Assembly (NCBI RefSeq): GCF_000518665.1
Contig: NZ_JAEA01000001.1
Coordinates: 186,001 to 250,000, forward strand
Source: Microvirga flocculans ATCC BAA-817
Lineage (GTDB): Bacteria > Pseudomonadota > Alphaproteobacteria > Rhizobiales > Beijerinckiaceae
Length of the DNA: 64,000 nucleotides
Direction of reading: 5' to 3'
In this document: piece by piece, positions 1 through 8,422 of the stretch
Layout: each line of letters begins with the position of its first letter
Position numbering within the stretch: position 1 is the stretch's first letter
Translations under genes and position numbers: made by a program
Notes under the pieces: generated by a model
Databases searched by the model: none
What the model was told of the DNA's origin: nothing
Seen by the model: only the letters and a program-made list of their open reading frames with translations

Positions 1-100
1 ATGCACGGATGCCCAGGGCTACTATTTCGGCCGCCCGAGGCCTGCGCGGGAGCTGGTCTATACGCTCGCCGCGCTCAAGAACGGCGTGAAAGTCGCCTGA
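1..100 (+). CDS. C-terminal end of an EAL-domain protein (partial)
   Basis: The frame that starts at base 2 reads to a TGA at 98-100 and gives about 32 residues. It contains DAQGYYFGRPRPA followed by a leucine-rich helix. This matches the usual end of EAL cyclic-di-GMP phosphodiesterase domains, where a 'GYxFxRP' loop precedes the last helix. Everything upstream, including the catalytic EAL motif, lies outside the window, so activity and the N-terminal sensor domain cannot be judged. The identification rests on this short motif only. Confidence 0.6.
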   Translation, partial: CTDAQGYYFGRPRPARELVYTLAALKNGVKVA

Positions 101-222
101 TGCGGGCCGGTGTGGATTGTCGGCGGCAGGCAATGATCTATGATAGGCAAATTGTCGTCGAGGCCCCGGGCCGGACAGCGCTGACAGGCCGTTTCAACCA
201 CGTCACTTCTGGAGCAGGATGA

Positions 223-612
223 ATGAAGACCTATTGCGAATTCACGTTCGAGGCCGCGCATTCGGTGGCTCCCTATTCCGGGCTGCACGGGCACACCTTC
301 ATCGTCAAGCTGACCTTCGGCGGCCCCGTCGACGACGTCTACGGCTGGCCGGTCAATCTCTACGACGTCGAGAACTACATCAAGGAGATCAAGGGTGAGC
401 ACGGGTCCGGGCTCGATCACGGCAACCTGGATCTCAATCCCGCGATCGGCATCGCCTCCCTGGAGAACGTCACCAAGTACATCTGGAAGCTGGTGAAGGA
501 GCGTTTTCCCGGCCTCGAGGAAGTCGAGCTCAAGCGCGGCATGGCCGGCTCGTCCGAGGGCTGCATCTATCGTGGCGAAGGCGCGGCGACGGCTGCGAGC
601 CTCGCAGCCTGA
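223..612 (+). CDS. QueD/PTPS-like 6-carboxytetrahydropterin synthase homologue
   Basis: A 129-residue protein of the 6-pyruvoyl-tetrahydropterin synthase fold. In this family zinc is held by three histidines: here the His of FEAAHS and the two of LHGH. The 'LDH' and 'LEN' signatures are present (GLDHGNLD, ASLENVTKY). In QueD the enzyme converts dihydroneopterin triphosphate to 6-carboxytetrahydropterin for queuosine synthesis. The catalytic cysteine that normally lies a few residues before HGH is absent (PYSGLHGH), so the standard QueD reaction is not assured. No other queuosine gene is in view. A GGAG motif precedes the ATG, and a strong terminator follows the stop by about 20 bases. Confidence 0.72.
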   Translation: MKTYCEFTFEAAHSVAPYSGLHGHTFIVKLTFGGPVDDVYGWPVNLYDVENYIKEIKGEHGSGLDHGNLDLNPAIGIASLENVTKYIWKLVKERFPGLEEVELKRGMAGSSEGCIYRGEGAATAASLAA

Positions 613-630
613 CGGACGCATCCGGAAAGA

Positions 631-659
631 AAAAGCCGCCTCTCGGAGGCGGCTTTTTT
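631..659. terminator. Bidirectional intrinsic terminator between queD-like and mipA-like genes
   Basis: A perfect 12-bp stem (631-642 with 646-657) has a 3-nt loop. It is flanked by A and T runs on both sides, so it can end transcription of the plus-strand QueD-like gene and of the convergent MipA/OmpV gene. Confidence 0.85.
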
Positions 660-682
660 CGTTTCTGAGCGGCTGTTCCTCC

Positions 683-1498
683 TCAAGGAGTGTAGCCGAA
701 GGAATAGGAGACGGTCAGCCCGAAGCCGACCTGATGCTCGGAACCGAAGCGCTTGACGATCGGGCTGTCGGCCGCATCGCCCACCAGGTGCTTGTAGGTG
801 ACGAAGGCGGTCGTCGACCATTGCGGCGACCAGTCGTAGCTTATGGCGCCGGTCGCGCCCACCGAGGTGATGCCGCCGGACGGCCGGTAGGGCGTCACCT
901 GACCGTTCAGCGCGGCTTCCACGGGCGTCACGCCGAAATAGGTGCGGGTGAATTCGCTGTCGCCGAGCGCGAGGCGGGGACCGATCGAGAGGGTGACGGC
1001 TCCGAACCTCTGAACCGCGTCCAGGCCGAAATCCGCCACGAAGCCTTCATGCCCGTTGAAGCCGCGGCGCACCTCGGCGCGGGCGCGAAGGAAGTCGATG
1101 GGCCAGTATTCCACGAACACGCCGGGCTCCACCGCCCAGTCGACCTTCTGCAGGCCGAAAAGCTCCCGATTGTCCTGCAGGTAGCGCCCGCCCTGGAAAC
1201 GGCCGACCACGCCGATGCGGAACACCGATTCGTCGAGGAACGAGAAGCTCAGGCCGTCATCGGGCGCGCTGAACCGTTCGACCGTTCCCGCGCGGCGGAA
1301 GCTCAAGGAGGGATAGCCGATGAAGCTGAATTCGTCGGAACCGGGATAGGACGGACCCACCCTCACATTGCCCTTCACCGTGACGATCCAGCCCGAAGTC
1401 TGCAGCGATTCGGGCGTGAAGAGCAGGTCCGCGGCCTGCGACAGGGTCGGAGCCGCGACGAGGCAGGCGGCGAGGGCGAGAGATCGGGCAATGCGCAT
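683..1498 (-). CDS. MipA/OmpV-family outer-membrane protein
   Basis: A 271-residue protein with a clear signal peptide (MRIARSLALAACLVAAP... cleaved after SQAA) and then alternating polar and aromatic beta-strands ending in YSFGYTP. This is the pattern of MipA/OmpV porin-like barrels, which elsewhere act as scaffolds for murein enzymes or as outer-membrane channels. The ATG at 1498 was chosen because the signal peptide begins there and GGAAGA lies a few bases upstream; a start 15 codons further out would spoil the signal sequence. The gene is convergent with the queD-like gene and shares its terminator. The true ligand is unknown. Confidence 0.75.
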   Translation of the reverse strand: MRIARSLALAACLVAAPTLSQAADLLFTPESLQTSGWIVTVKGNVRVGPSYPGSDEFSFIGYPSLSFRRAGTVERFSAPDDGLSFSFLDESVFRIGVVGRFQGGRYLQDNRELFGLQKVDWAVEPGVFVEYWPIDFLRARAEVRRGFNGHEGFVADFGLDAVQRFGAVTLSIGPRLALGDSEFTRTYFGVTPVEAALNGQVTPYRPSGGITSVGATGAISYDWSPQWSTTAFVTYKHLVGDAADSPIVKRFGSEHQVGFGLTVSYSFGYTP

Positions 1499-1612
1499 GA
1501 TTCTTCCAAACTCGACATTCCAATCCGGATGTCGTGTCCGCAAATGCGCGCAAGGTCAAGCCACGGACTTTACCTATGGTTTCGCCATTCTGACCGAGCA
1601 GGGGGCCGCCGC

Positions 1613-1637
1613 AGAACTTTCTGTGAACTGGACGGTT
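1613..1637 (+). promoter_or_regulatory. Candidate EcfG-type general-stress promoter
   Basis: AGAAC, a 16-base spacer, then GGTT. This is one mismatch in each element from the alphaproteobacterial EcfG (PhyR cascade) consensus GGAAC-N16/17-CGTT. It lies about 30 bases upstream of the TTG start of the proline-rich small gene. Prediction from motif only. Confidence 0.3.
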
Positions 1638-1666
1638 GACTGGCAAGAGTATCGAGGGAGGCTTTC

Positions 1667-1885
1667 TTGTCCTCATATTGCGCCGGCAGCCGTCCGCAGC
1701 CCGACGAGTTCTATCCCAAGCCGCCGCCGACGGAGCCGCAGCCCGTCATGCCCTCGCCGCCCGAGAGCCCGCCGACGGCAACGCCGTCCAGCCCTCCCTC
1801 ATCTCTTCCCGAGCAGCCGCCGGAGCCGGAGAAACCGGTTATCCATCCCACGCCCCAGCCCGAGGTGCCCCGCAGCCGGGGTTGA
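1667..1885 (+). CDS. Small proline-rich hypothetical protein
   Basis: A 72-residue reading frame with a TTG start preceded at good spacing by GAGGGAGG (1653-1660), one of the strongest ribosome sites in this part of the window. The protein is about one third proline, with Pro-Pro-Glu and Pro-Ser runs and a single Cys near the N-terminus (MSSYCAGSRP). No domain is recognised; it is probably disordered. A lipoprotein role is unlikely because there is no hydrophobic signal before the Cys. The opposite strand has an open glycine-rich frame, so composition alone could create this ORF; the ribosome site is the main support. Confidence 0.4.
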   Translation: MSSYCAGSRPQPDEFYPKPPPTEPQPVMPSPPESPPTATPSSPPSSLPEQPPEPEKPVIHPTPQPEVPRSRG

Positions 1886-1898
1886 GAGGCGCTCAAGG

Positions 1899-2468
1899 TC
1901 AGGAGGCGGAACTGTCCGGCAGGTCAGGAATGCCCTGGACGCGCAGATTGTTCTGGACATGGGCGACGCCGGAAGCGAGTTCAGCCAGATCCTCGGCGCG
2001 GTGCTTGAGGCCGCGGCTCGACACCGTGCCGTTCAGGGTCACCTCGCCATCCTTCACCGCGACCTCGATGGTGGAGGCGTCGATGAAGGGATCCTCCGTC
2101 AGCCGTTCGCACACATCTTCGTGAATGCGCTCGTCCGGCCGCCTGTAGCCCTTGGGGCCGCGGCCGCGATACGGCCCCGTCGCAACGCGTCCCGTCATCC
2201 TGTTCGAGCGAAATTCCGCATCCTCCGGATCGCGGTCGCCGAAAGCGCCGTAGCCGGACCGGAAGCGGCTGTAATCCGGATCGAAGCCTTCGTCATCGGG
2301 CGGGCCGCCTCGTCCATCGTCGATGAAGCCGCCAGACGGCTCCCCCGCACCGCTGCCTTCGCCGTCGGGCGAAGGGCGGCCTGTTCTGCGAAAACCGACG
2401 GCGCCGCGCGGAGCGTCGCCATCGGTGTCGTTGAAGGGGTTTCGATTCCTGCGGCGGGTCTCTACCAT
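1899..2468 (-). CDS. BON-domain protein
   Basis: A 189-residue protein. The first 110 residues are Gly, Asp and Arg rich and look disordered. Residues from about 115 to 180 form a BON domain (IHEDVCERLTEDPFIDASTIEVAVKDGEVTLNG is its first part; the fold is alpha-beta-alpha-beta-beta). BON domains bind phospholipid or peptidoglycan and are common in envelope-stress proteins such as OsmY. No signal peptide is visible, so the location is uncertain. The start was set at 2468 by AAGGAG 10 bases upstream. A candidate EcfG promoter lies just upstream, which fits a stress role. Confidence 0.75.
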   Translation of the reverse strand: MVETRRRNRNPFNDTDGDAPRGAVGFRRTGRPSPDGEGSGAGEPSGGFIDDGRGGPPDDEGFDPDYSRFRSGYGAFGDRDPEDAEFRSNRMTGRVATGPYRGRGPKGYRRPDERIHEDVCERLTEDPFIDASTIEVAVKDGEVTLNGTVSSRGLKHRAEDLAELASGVAHVQNNLRVQGIPDLPDSSAS

Positions 2469-2495
2469 GGCCGTGCTCCTTGCGATTGCAGGAGC

Positions 2496-2520
2496 AACCA
2501 CTCCGCTTTCCCGCGGTTCC
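2496..2520 (-). promoter_or_regulatory. Candidate EcfG-type promoter of the BON-domain gene
   Basis: On the minus strand the sequence reads GGAAC (2520-2516), a 16-base spacer, then GGTT (2499-2496). GGAAC is a perfect -35 element for the alphaproteobacterial general-stress sigma factor, and the -10 has one mismatch. The expected start of transcription would leave a leader of about 20 bases that contains AAGGAG. Not proven. Confidence 0.45.
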
Positions 2521-2555
2521 ACACGACATCGGCGCACACGATCGGCGAATTCCCC

Positions 2556-2828
2556 ATGAAAGCAGCGCAGCGGCTCAGGCTCTTCGAGGATGTTTATGCC
2601 CGCGACGGGGGATGCTGCGTCTATTGCGGAATTCCCGCGCGCCGTCCCGGGCGGGGCGTGAAGCGCGCGCCCGATCTGGCGACGCTCGATCATGTCCACC
2701 TGAAATCCCATGGCGGGCCGCTGACCCGCGACAATCTCGTGCTGGCCTGTTCCGCCTGCAACAACGAGCGCGGAACGATGGAGGCCGAGGCGTTCCGCAC
2801 CCTGAAGGCGGCGGGACGCAAAGCCTGA
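2556..2828 (+). CDS. HNH endonuclease, small
   Basis: A 90-residue protein with the layout of small HNH nucleases: CVYC zinc pair, LDHVHLKSHGG with the catalytic Asp-His, then NLVLACSACNNERG with the second zinc pair and the final Asn/His-type residues. The domain covers nearly the whole protein. Related stand-alone HNH proteins occur in phage packaging, restriction and DNA repair, and nothing nearby says which applies here. The gene is divergent from the BON-domain gene and convergent with the MarR gene. Confidence 0.75.
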   Translation: MKAAQRLRLFEDVYARDGGCCVYCGIPARRPGRGVKRAPDLATLDHVHLKSHGGPLTRDNLVLACSACNNERGTMEAEAFRTLKAAGRKA

Positions 2829-2875
2829 CCGGGAGCAGCGGAGCCGAAGGAGGCATCGCCTTCGTGCGATGCGGC

Positions 2876-3319
2876 TCAGGAGAGCGCGAGCAGATGGGCG
2901 CGCAGGCGGTCGGCTTCGTCGCCTGCCAGGGCTTCCACCGCCTTGTGCGTATCCTCCCAGATCGGAACGGCGCGGGCCAGGAGGCTCAAGCCCTCCGGCG
3001 TCAGCAGGATCAGGCGGCTGCGCTTGTCCTTGGGATCGGCCTGCACCTTGAGCAGCCCGCGCCGCTCGAGGGGCTTCAGGGCCGCCGTCAGGGTCGTGCG
3101 GTCCATGGCCAGCAGCGAGGCAATCGATCCCATGGCGGCCGGTTGAGGCCGGTTCAGGGACATGAGCAACGAGAATTGTCCATTGGTGAGGCCGACCGGG
3201 CGCAGCGCCTCGTCGAAGCGGCGGGCGAGCGCCCGCGCGGCGCGCTGCGCATGCAGGCACAGGCATGTGTCACGGACGAGCAAGGTCGTCTCGAAGGGTA
3301 CATCCCGCTTGTTTGACAT
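2876..3319 (-). CDS. MarR-family transcriptional regulator
   Basis: A 147-residue MarR-type winged-helix protein. The recognition region lies around residues 65-85 (IASLLAMDRTTLTAALKPLERRGLL) and the wing around DPKDKRSRLILLT. It is divergent from a VOC-family gene, with 71 bases between the two starts and a perfect palindrome in the gap. The usual reading is an autoregulator that also controls the VOC gene and is released by a small ligand. Two Cys residues (DTCLCLH) near the N-terminus could be redox or thiol sensors, but this is only a suggestion. Confidence 0.85.
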   Translation of the reverse strand: MSNKRDVPFETTLLVRDTCLCLHAQRAARALARRFDEALRPVGLTNGQFSLLMSLNRPQPAAMGSIASLLAMDRTTLTAALKPLERRGLLKVQADPKDKRSRLILLTPEGLSLLARAVPIWEDTHKAVEALAGDEADRLRAHLLALS

Positions 3320-3353
3320 GCTGCTATTATGTTGATATCAACTTAAATGTCAA
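3313..3353. promoter_or_regulatory. Palindromic operator between the marR-like and VOC genes
   Basis: GTTGATATCAAC at 3331-3342 is a perfect 12-bp palindrome of the size bound by MarR dimers. It is bracketed by TTGACAT (3313-3319) and ATGTCAA (3347-3353), a second inverted pair whose left copy overlaps the start codon of the marR-like gene. Confidence 0.6.
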
Positions 3354-3390
3354 GTTCTTCTGTAACCAGCTATCACATCCAGGGGGAAAC

Positions 3391-3822
3391 ATGTCCAAGC
3401 TGATCTTCGTGAACCTGCCCGTCAGCGATCTTGCGCGGGCGGTTTCCTTCTACGAGGCCGTGGGGGCGGTCAAGAACGAGCAGTTCACCGACCATACCGC
3501 GGCCTGCATGGTCTTCTCCGAGACCATCCATGCGATGCTGCTCACCCACGACAAGTTCCGCCAGTTTACCCCGAAGGCGATTGCCGACGCGAAGACGACC
3601 ACGGAGGTGCTCATCGCCATGTCCGCCGAGAGCCGCGAGGCTGTGGATGACATGATCGACCGGGCGGGCGCGGCGGGCGGCACCGTCGATCCGGGCCCGA
3701 AGCAGGATTACGGCTTCATGTACGGCCGGAGCTTCGAGGATCCGGACGGCCATATCTGGGAGGTGATGTGGATGGATGTCGAGGCGGCGAAGGAAGCGAT
3801 GGGCGAGATGGCGAATGCCTGA
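3391..3822 (+). CDS. VOC-family (glyoxalase/bleomycin-resistance fold) protein
   Basis: A 143-residue protein with the vicinal-oxygen-chelate layout: KLIFVNLPVSDLARAVSFYEAVG at the start and FEDPDGHIWEVMWMD at the end. It resembles the 'extradiol dioxygenase-like' lactoylglutathione-lyase relatives annotated across alphaproteobacteria. Such proteins may isomerise, open rings or bind drugs; the substrate cannot be read from sequence. The divergent MarR-like regulator suggests induction by a toxic small molecule. The RBS is AGGGGG about 5 bases before the ATG. A hairpin repeat starts 5 bases after the stop. Confidence 0.8.
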   Translation: MSKLIFVNLPVSDLARAVSFYEAVGAVKNEQFTDHTAACMVFSETIHAMLLTHDKFRQFTPKAIADAKTTTEVLIAMSAESREAVDDMIDRAGAAGGTVDPGPKQDYGFMYGRSFEDPDGHIWEVMWMDVEAAKEAMGEMANA

Positions 3823-3826
3823 CGCT

Positions 3827-3986
3827 AAAGCATCGGACGAGAAAAGTGGACTTGCACTTTTGGGATCGATCCGATGCTTTCTTCTTGAGTGAGAGCAGCG
3901 TTGAGGGCGGACCCGCAGGGCCGCGTCAGCGAAAACCTGATCCACTTTTCGCTCGCGCGGCCCGCTGGGTCCGCACGATGCTCTAA
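3827..3986. repeat. Pair of intergenic hairpin repeats
   Basis: First unit 3827-3880: outer arms AAAGCATCGGA and TCCGATGCTTT pair perfectly, and an inner pair AAAAGTG and CACTTTT forms a second stem. Second unit about 3929-3986 repeats the theme: GCGAAAA pairs with TTTTCGC around a CTGATCCAC core and it ends with GATGCTCTAA. Similar AAAAGTG/GATGC elements are, to my knowledge, common between genes in this bacterial family. They separate the VOC gene from the convergent nadE. Confidence 0.6.
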
Positions 3987-4008
3987 CGGTCCGAGGGGCG
4001 GCGGAGCC

Positions 4009-6063
<2,055 letters not shown>

Positions 6064-6231
6064 CCCAGATCCGATCGAAGGGGTCTTCCGCATAGGGCGG
6101 CCGGAAGGCCTGCCATGGCAACGCTCGACCCTGAGGCGTTGCATCGCTCTTACCAAGTCGGGCCAGGGCAGCTCAATGCCATCGCCGTTCGCGGCAGAGG
6201 GATAAGTCCAGGCAGCCGGATCGCCCGGGGC

Positions 6232-6672
6232 TTACCCGGACGTCCGGGCGACGGCCCCGAGCAGCAGCTGCACATGACCCTCGCCCCAGGTCGGAAGAAG
6301 AATCCGTTCATAACCCGCGCCGGAGCGGACATAGGTCGGGGCGCTGCGAGCGACGGTGGCGCTGCATTGCCTCACGAAATCCTCCAGGGGGCCGTGCTGC
6401 CGGATCTCGTCCGCGAAGAGACCTTTCAAGGGAACGTCGTAATGGGAGCCGATCCGCTCTCCCACCTGCTCGAAGCGGAAGCGCTCGGGATTCTCGAAAG
6501 CCTGCATCAGAAGGATGCGGCTTTCGAGTTCCGGGATCTCGGACAGATTGATGTCGTCCGAAAAGGGCATGGAATTTTCCCCGCGGATGAGGTCCTTCCA
6601 GTAAAGCTGGAGCCGCGCCAGTTCGGAATCGATGGAGGGAGGCAACGAATAGGCGCTTGCGTCAGATCCCAT
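6232..6672 (-). CDS. PAS-fold protein of unknown function
   Basis: A 146-residue protein resembling the alphaproteobacterial PAS_5-type proteins: an N-terminal helix with LQLYWKDLIRGENSMPFSDDINLSEIPE, then a PAS-like beta-sheet (FRFEQVGERIGSHYDVPLKG, YERILLPTWGEGHVQLLLGAV). It has no output domain. Proteins of this kind are frequent in these genomes and their ligand is unknown. It is divergent from pfkB and heads the cluster of stress and low-oxygen-type genes, so a sensory role there is possible but not shown. Confidence 0.6.
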   Translation of the reverse strand: MGSDASAYSLPPSIDSELARLQLYWKDLIRGENSMPFSDDINLSEIPELESRILLMQAFENPERFRFEQVGERIGSHYDVPLKGLFADEIRQHGPLEDFVRQCSATVARSAPTYVRSGAGYERILLPTWGEGHVQLLLGAVARTSG

Positions 6673-6800
6673 GACACTCTCTCCTCATCGAGCCGCCCGG
6701 CTCCCCATGACGCAATTAGAGCAGCGCGCGGAAAAGTTGACCCCGCAGCGCTGGCCGGTTCCGTGAACGCGGCTATCATGGCCCGAAGGGAGGTGCCGGA

Positions 6801-7727
6801 ATGACCCAGGTTGTGACGCTGACAATGAACCCGGCGCTGGACATCGCCACCAGCGCGGACAAGGTCATGCCCACGGACAAGATCCGCTGCGGCACGCCTC
6901 GCTACGATCCGGGCGGCGGCGGGATCAATGTGGCGCGGGTGATCCGCACCCTCGGCGGCGATGCTCTCGCCGTCTTCCCGGCGGGCGGGGCTTCCGGCCA
7001 GGCGCTCGATGCCCTGCTGGACCGGGAGCACACGCTTTATTGCCGCGTGCCCATCGCCGGCGTGACGCGGGAAAACTTCACGGTCGACGAGCGGCAGAGC
7101 GGCCAGCAGTTCCGCTTCGTGCTGCCGGGGCCGGCCCTGGGGGAAGAGGAATGGCGCGCCTGTCTCGGCCGCCTCGCCCGGCTGGCCGAGGGCGCCCGCT
7201 TCGTCGTCGCCAGCGGCAGCCTTCCGCCGGGCGTTCCCGCCGATTTCTTTCAGCAGGTGTCCGATCTCGCCCGGAAGGCCGGGGCCCGTTTCGTGCTCGA
7301 CACCTCGGGCGAGGCCCTGCGCGAGACGCGCACGGGTGTGTATCTGCTCAAGCCCAGCCTGCGCGAGCTGCGCGAATGGGTCGGGCAGGAACTCGCGACC
7401 GAAGCCGAGCAGATCACCGCCGCCCGGAGCCTGATCGCGCAGGGCGTGGGCGAGATCATGGTGGTGTCGCTCGGCGCCAAGGGCGCTCTCCTGGTCACGG
7501 CGGGCGAGGCCGTGCGCCTCGATCCCATCGCGGTGCCGGTCCGGAGTGCGGTCGGTGCGGGAGACAGCATGGTCGGCGCCATCGTGTTCGGGTTGACGCG
7601 AGGCTTTTCCCTGCGCGAGGCCGTGCGCCTGGGCATGGCGGCGGGTGCCGCGACCCTGATGACGCCGGGCACAGAACTCTGCCGTCGCGACGACGTGGAG
7701 CGTCTCTACGGCGCGCCCATCGCGTAG
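6801..7727 (+). CDS. pfkB: PfkB-type phosphofructokinase/sugar kinase
   Basis: A 308-residue ribokinase-family enzyme close to E. coli PfkB. It has the substrate GGGGINVAR motif (39-47) and the C-terminal ATP/anion-hole motif GAGDSMVG with the catalytic Asp at 255 (256 in E. coli PfkB). The expected reaction is ATP-dependent phosphorylation of fructose 6-phosphate or a related sugar phosphate. AGGGAGG lies about 7 bases before the ATG. It is followed by hsp20 and faces ppsA. The same neighbours occur in hypoxia-induced gene sets of other bacteria. Confidence 0.88.
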   Translation: MTQVVTLTMNPALDIATSADKVMPTDKIRCGTPRYDPGGGGINVARVIRTLGGDALAVFPAGGASGQALDALLDREHTLYCRVPIAGVTRENFTVDERQSGQQFRFVLPGPALGEEEWRACLGRLARLAEGARFVVASGSLPPGVPADFFQQVSDLARKAGARFVLDTSGEALRETRTGVYLLKPSLRELREWVGQELATEAEQITAARSLIAQGVGEIMVVSLGAKGALLVTAGEAVRLDPIAVPVRSAVGAGDSMVGAIVFGLTRGFSLREAVRLGMAAGAATLMTPGTELCRRDDVERLYGAPIA

Positions 7728-7763
7728 GCCGCGAAGCGCCATGCGAACGATGCATCCGTGAGT

Positions 7764-7777
7764 TTGACGAAACGCAA
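7764..7777 (+). promoter_or_regulatory. Weak FNR/FixK-like box upstream of hsp20
   Basis: TTGACGAAACGCAA resembles TTGAT-N4-ATCAA: the left half-site is nearly perfect and the right half keeps only CAA. It lies 65 bases before the Hsp20 start. Listed because of the better box at 11001. Confidence 0.2.
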
Positions 7778-7841
7778 TGTCTCCGGGCCGGTCTCGGGCA
7801 TGGTGATCGCGGCTGGGGTGACTGTGACAGGAGACATGCGA

Positions 7842-8363
7842 ATGGCTGAGACAACCAAGCTCCCTCTGAAGAGCGGAAAGGGTGCGCTCGCCGAGACGGG
7901 TCTGACCTCGTTCGAGCGGATGCGCCGGGAAATGGACCGCCTGTTCGACGATTTCGGACGGGGCTTCCTCTCTCTCTCGCCGCGACGCTTCATGGCGGAT
8001 GTCGAGCCGTTCTGGTCGTCCATGGGGCGCGGCCACGAGCCCGTCGTCGACGTCGTCGAGCGTCCCGACCGGTTCGAGGTCACGGCCGAGCTGCCGGGCA
8101 TGGACGAGAAGAACATCGAGGTCAAAGTGTCCAACGGAAACCTGGTCATCACGGGCGAGAAGAAGGAAGAGCGGGAGGAGAAGGAGGCAAATTACCACCT
8201 CTCCGAGCGGCGCTACGGCTCGTTCCAGCGCTCCTTCAGCCTGCCCGCGGGCGTCAGCGCGGACAGGATCCAGGCGAATTTCCAGAAAGGCGTGCTGACC
8301 GTGACGCTTCCCAAGACGGAAGAGGCGAAGAAGGAAACGAAGATCGAGGTCAAGGCAGCCTGA
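7842..8363 (+). CDS. Hsp20/alpha-crystallin small heat-shock protein
   Basis: A 173-residue small heat-shock protein that acts as an ATP-independent holdase. The alpha-crystallin domain runs from about residue 65 to 165 (PVVDVVERPDRFEVTAELPG ... GVLTVTLPK), and the C-terminal tail is KKETKIEVKAA. The start at 7842 was preferred because AGGAG (7829-7833) sits 8 bases upstream; the ATG 6 bases earlier is too close to it. The gene lies between pfkB and the convergent ppsA. No ROSE-type RNA thermometer could be recognised in its short leader. Confidence 0.9.
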   Translation: MAETTKLPLKSGKGALAETGLTSFERMRREMDRLFDDFGRGFLSLSPRRFMADVEPFWSSMGRGHEPVVDVVERPDRFEVTAELPGMDEKNIEVKVSNGNLVITGEKKEEREEKEANYHLSERRYGSFQRSFSLPAGVSADRIQANFQKGVLTVTLPKTEEAKKETKIEVKAA

Positions 8364-8422
8364 GCCGTCGATTCCCGGATGGGGAGGAACGCTCCGGGTT
8401 CACTCCCCATCGCAGGTTCCGG

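Noticed and set aside
7728-7841. ROSE-type RNA thermometer before hsp20
   Set aside because: The leader is short and lacks the conserved TTGCT-type stretch that pairs with the ribosome site in ROSE elements.
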